From: an uncultured Holophagaceae bacterium
Lineage (GTDB): Bacteria; Acidobacteriota; Holophagae; Holophagales; Holophagaceae
Reading direction: 5' to 3'
Assembly (NCBI GenBank): GCA_903863195.1
Contig: CAIPAY010000019.1
Location: forward strand, 1 to 55,214
Length of the DNA: 55,214 nucleotides
Shown here: piece after piece, positions 52,668-55,214 of the stretch
How the letters are laid out: each line of letters starts with the position of its first letter
Position numbering within the stretch: position 1 is the stretch's first letter
Notes under the pieces: generated by a model
Seen by the model: the letters and a program-made list of their open reading frames with translations, nothing else
Databases searched by the model: none
Told to the model about the DNA's origin: nothing
Position numbers and translations under genes: made by a program

Positions 52668-53804
52668 ATGGACATCCGACCGCTCTGGCAGGCTGTGGTG
52701 AACCATCCCATGGGAGGCTGGCGCCACGTGGCCGAGCCCGCCCTGCCCGCCCTGGATCCCGCCAAGCGCCTGCTCTGGTGCGGCATCGGGGGCTCCATGC
52801 TGCCCTCGGAGACGCTCATCCGCGCCTTCGGCAGCGACCGCGCCTTCAGCAACTGGGTGCCCCTGGCCTCCCCCGAGCCCGCACCGGAGTTCCGGCTGCA
52901 GGCCGGTGACCAGCTGGTGCTGGCCTCCAAGAGCGGCAAGACCCTGGAGCTCTGGACCTGGGTCGCGCGGCTCCGCGCCCTGCCGGGCTACGCGGAGCTG
53001 GCCCCGCCCGTCCTGATCACCCAGGATGACGCCAACCCCCTGGCCACCTGGGGCCGCGCCAACGGCTGCAAAATCCTGCCCATCCCCGTCGAAGTCGGGG
53101 GACGGTTCTCCGCCTTCACGCCCATCGGCACCCTGCCCCTGGCCTGGCTGGGCCGCGATGCCGCCGCCTTCCTCCAGGGCGGCCGCGAGGTCATGGCCCA
53201 AGTGGAGGCCGGCGCCGGCCCCTGGCATGACCGCATCGCCGCCACCGTGGACCTGCTGCTGGACGCGCACCAGCAGGGCGTCACCGAGTGGGTGCTCATG
53301 CCCTACGCCATGCGCCTGGACAACCTGTCGGCCTGGTGGGTGCAGCTGGTGGCCGAGTCCCTGGGCAAGGTCGCCAGGGACGGCACCCGCAAGGGCTTCA
53401 CCCCCATCCGCGCCGTGGGCCCCGTGGACCAGCACAGCCAGCTCCAGCGCTGGATGGCCGGGCCGCGCAACCTGGGTGTGATCCTCATGACCGTCGAGGG
53501 TGCCGCTGCCCCCGAGAAGCTGGATCCCCCGCCGGGTTCGCCCTATCCGGGCCTGGCCGCGCTCCAGGGCGGCGAGATCCTCCGCGCCCAGGCCGAAGGC
53601 ACCGCCGGCGCCCTGGAGGCCGCGGGCGTGCCGCTGCTGCGCTGGTCCCTGCCCAGCCTCAGCGAGCGGGAAGTGGGCGCCTTCATGATGGCCTGGCAGG
53701 CCATCATCGGCATCCTCGGCTTCGCCCTGGACCTGGACCCCTTCGACCAGCCCGAGGTCGAGGACGGAAAGAAGCGCACTTTCAAGCGCCTCGGCCTCGC
53801 CTGA
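52668..53804 (+). CDS. pgi: Glucose-6-phosphate isomerase (short form)
   Basis: A 378-residue PGI. The PROSITE-type signatures are GGRFSAFTPIGTLPLAWLG (about 146-164) and the C-terminal LDPFDQPEVEDGKK. Catalytic residues fit: Glu in LVAESLGK (about 229), His in DQHSQLQRW (about 255) and Lys in the terminal GKKRTFKR. It is much shorter than E. coli Pgi (549), as in other bacteria with compact SIS-fold PGI. It interconverts glucose-6-P and fructose-6-P, linking gluconeogenesis to glycogen. It sits 2 bp after glgA with GGAG before ATG 52668. Confidence 0.95.
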   Translation: MDIRPLWQAVVNHPMGGWRHVAEPALPALDPAKRLLWCGIGGSMLPSETLIRAFGSDRAFSNWVPLASPEPAPEFRLQAGDQLVLASKSGKTLELWTWVARLRALPGYAELAPPVLITQDDANPLATWGRANGCKILPIPVEVGGRFSAFTPIGTLPLAWLGRDAAAFLQGGREVMAQVEAGAGPWHDRIAATVDLLLDAHQQGVTEWVLMPYAMRLDNLSAWWVQLVAESLGKVARDGTRKGFTPIRAVGPVDQHSQLQRWMAGPRNLGVILMTVEGAAAPEKLDPPPGSPYPGLAALQGGEILRAQAEGTAGALEAAGVPLLRWSLPSLSEREVGAFMMAWQAIIGILGFALDLDPFDQPEVEDGKKRTFKRLGLA

Positions 53805-53805
53805 C

Positions 53806-53820
53806 CGAGAGCCGACAGCT
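53806..53820. repeat. Heptad repeat remnant, copy 3
   Basis: CCGAGAGCCGACAGCTA has the heptads AGAGCCG and ACAGCTA of the two full elements at 34902 and 38725, but no inverted partner. It occupies the 14-bp convergent gap between pgi and the GAF-protein gene, and its last bases form part of that gene's stop codon (CTA, 53819-53821). Confidence 0.6.
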
Positions 53821-54448
53821 AAGCCATAGTGACCTGCAGCAGGTGGGCGGCGCCGTCGGCGAGCGCCTCCAGCATGGCCAGACTCTCCGGGGTGAAGCGG
53901 TCGCGGCGCGCATCATTGCACTGGATCATGCCGTAGGTGACCCCGTCCCGGCGGATGGGGAACAGGCCCACGGTCTCGAACCCTGCCGTGTGGCAGCGAT
54001 TCCGGATGGCGCAGGTGAGCGGCAGCGCCGGGGCCGAGGCCAGCAGGTCCGAGGTGGCATTGGTCCAGAAGGAACCCCTCTCGGTGATGAAGGCCTGGGC
54101 CGGGTCGACGCGCTCGGAGAGCACCGCCCCGCACATGCAAGCCAGCAGGGGGTGGCGCTGGGCATCGCGCAGCAGCCGCCCCTCGCCGTCTTCCATGCAG
54201 AGGCTGTTCTCCAGCTTCACGAAGCTCTCGGTGAAACCCTGGGTCACGACATAGGGATACTCAGGGCCGACCTTCAGGCGGATGCCGATGGCCTCGCAGG
54301 CGGAGATCTCACGGACGACGACGATCAGCTGCTGCGCGATCTCCCGGGGACTGGACAGGGTGTTCGACATGCGGAGCAATGCCAGGAAGGCCCGGCGCTC
54401 CGTGTTCAGCCGATCAGCTTCCGATTGATGGACCACTGCTAGGGTCAT
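53819..54448 (-). CDS. GAF-domain protein
   Basis: A 209-residue protein with a single GAF domain. I take ATG 54448 (MTLAVVHQ), since AAGGGG lies nine bases upstream; a GTG at 54469 and an ATG at 54457 are less favoured. Conserved strings are EISACEAIGIRLKVGPEYPY, GRLLRDAQRHPLLACMC, SERVDPAQAFITERGSFWTN and RNRCHTAGFETVGLFPIRRD, a pattern seen in the GAF modules of PAS-GAF histidine kinases, here as a free domain. Six Cys residues suggest redox or metal sensing but this is inference. It is convergent with pgi and between pgi and glgP, which reads in the same direction. Confidence 0.85.
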   Translation of the reverse strand: MTLAVVHQSEADRLNTERRAFLALLRMSNTLSSPREIAQQLIVVVREISACEAIGIRLKVGPEYPYVVTQGFTESFVKLENSLCMEDGEGRLLRDAQRHPLLACMCGAVLSERVDPAQAFITERGSFWTNATSDLLASAPALPLTCAIRNRCHTAGFETVGLFPIRRDGVTYGMIQCNDARRDRFTPESLAMLEALADGAAHLLQVTMA

Positions 54449-54536
54449 CCCGGACATCCCCTTAGCCACCCTATCGGCAGGGAGGCTAGGTTCTTTAGAA
54501 GCTAATTCTTAGATTTGGGGGGAGCGGTCTACCGCC

Positions 54537-55214
54537 TCAAGGAGGTGGCATCTGGCAGCTGCTGCCGATGGCGGCGGGCAGGTAGAGGTGCTCGGTGTAG
54601 TCCTGCACCATGCGGTCGGCATTGAAGCGCCAGGCCAGGGTGCGGATGGAGTGCTTCATGCGTTCCACCCAGCCGTTGGGCACGCCTGCGGCATTGCGGT
54701 TTTCGTAGTAGAGCGGCACCACTTCCTCTTCCAGCAGGCGGAAGAGGTCATCGGCGTCGCGCTGGTCCTGGACGGCCTGATCCGCGTGGATCTCGCCGCT
54801 GCCGATGGCGAAGCCGTTCTCGCCGTCGTAGGACTCGGCCCACCAGCCGTCCCGCACGGAGATGTGCAGGCCGCCGTTGAGCACCACCTTCATGCCGCTG
54901 GTGCCACAGGCTTCCAGGGGGCGCTGGGGGTTGTTCAGCCAGCCGTCGATGCCCTGGTAGAGCATGCGCCCCACCCGGATGTTGTAGTTCTCGATGAAGA
55001 GGATCCGGTGGCGGAAGCGCGGGTCCTCGAGGAGCTGGGACACCCTCTGGATGAGGCCCTTGCCCGTCTGGTCCGCAGGATGGGCCCGGCCCGAGAAGAT
55101 GAGGTTCACGGGCCGCTCGGGGTTGTTCACCAGCCGGTCCAGGCGCTCCAGGTCCGTGAAGAGCAGGTCGGGCCGCTTGTAGGGCACGAAACGGCGGGCG
55201 AAGCCGATGGTCAG
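54537..55214 (-). CDS. glgP: Alpha-glucan (glycogen) phosphorylase, 5' end beyond window
   Basis: The 226 codons end at 54537 and are open to the window edge, so the N-terminus is missing. The visible C-terminal part starts LTIGFARRFVPYKR and has HPADQTGKGLIQRV, FIENYNIRVGRML and the PLP-lysine motif ACGTSGMKVVLNGGLHIS followed by RDGWWAESYDGENGFAIG. The CGTSGMK form is that of the GT35 alpha-glucan phosphorylases with DUF3417. It releases glucose-1-P from glycogen by phosphorolysis. It is the degradative counterpart of glgC-glgA, divergent in regulation because it reads on the minus strand. No other gene is seen in 54449-54536. Confidence 0.93.
   Translation of the reverse strand: MTIGFARRFVPYKRPDLLFTDLERLDRLVNNPERPVNLIFSGRAHPADQTGKGLIQRVSQLLEDPRFRHRILFIENYNIRVGRMLYQGIDGWLNNPQRPLEACGTSGMKVVLNGGLHISVRDGWWAESYDGENGFAIGSGEIHADQAVQDQRDADDLFRLLEEEVVPLYYENRNAAGVPNGWVERMKHSIRTLAWRFNADRMVQDYTEHLYLPAAIGSSCQMPPP

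Overview
The window is GC-rich chromosomal DNA: third codon positions are overwhelmingly G or C, and several genes start with GTG or TTG behind a good GGAG. It encodes a diderm bacterium, as shown by a heptose-7-phosphate kinase, outer-membrane beta-barrel and lipoprotein genes, and a type IV prepilin peptidase. The gene mix includes a membrane ETF-type Fe-S oxidoreductase, methylmalonyl-CoA epimerase, TPR-bearing Ser/Thr kinase, Ig-like surface lipoprotein and collagen-like surface protein. It fits Acidobacteriota, perhaps Holophagae (Geothrix/Holophaga-like); this placement is an inference and no 16S gene is present. No rRNA, tRNA, CRISPR array, transposase or prophage was seen.

Layout. 1-2.1 kb: surface module on the minus strand (collagen-like protein running off the window, Ig-like lipoprotein). 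2.3-12.3 kb: plus-strand run of a MocR-type regulator translationally coupled to a Ser/Thr kinase with a long helical C-terminus, an alpha/beta hydrolase, an RsmH-family methyltransferase, two membrane proteins and a UDP-glucuronate decarboxylase. 12.3-16.7 kb: minus-strand M28 peptidase, dienelactone hydrolase, dUTPase and RlmN, separated by intergenic repeats. 16.8-21.2 kb: M1-like and M16 peptidases and a quinone oxidoreductase. 21.3-25.6 kb: VapBC-type toxin-antitoxin pair and a four-gene operon with two ABC-2 exporters. 25.7-32.0 kb: membrane protein, dnaE, serine acetyltransferase, holin-like protein. 32.0-40.0 kb: cyclophilin, prepilin peptidase, esterase, methylmalonyl-CoA epimerase, YecH-like protein, holB-tmk, a zinc-ribbon protein with a secreted partner, and heptose kinase with a Trm112-like mini-protein. 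40.1-45.7 kb: VirK/YbjX-family protein, an SGNH lipoprotein with permuted motif order, a beta-barrel protein, a TDT transporter, and the Fe-S oxidoreductase. 45.8-49.9 kb: a degenerate PTPS-like protein, signal peptidase I, and an overlapping clpS-clpA-aat N-degron module. 49.96-55.2 kb: glycogen metabolism (glgC, glgA, pgi, GAF protein, glgP running off the window).

Most of the window is ordinary housekeeping and envelope biology. The most unusual item is the SGNH hydrolase at 41214-41840, where the Asp/His block that normally ends the domain precedes the GDS block that normally begins it; all four catalytic blocks are intact, so it reads as a natural circular permutation. Second is a family of inverted 7-bp repeats, two full elements and one remnant, each abutting a TAG stop on the minus strand. 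I see no convincing new defence or secretion system. Frames were read by eye and family assignments come from motif recognition, not searches.
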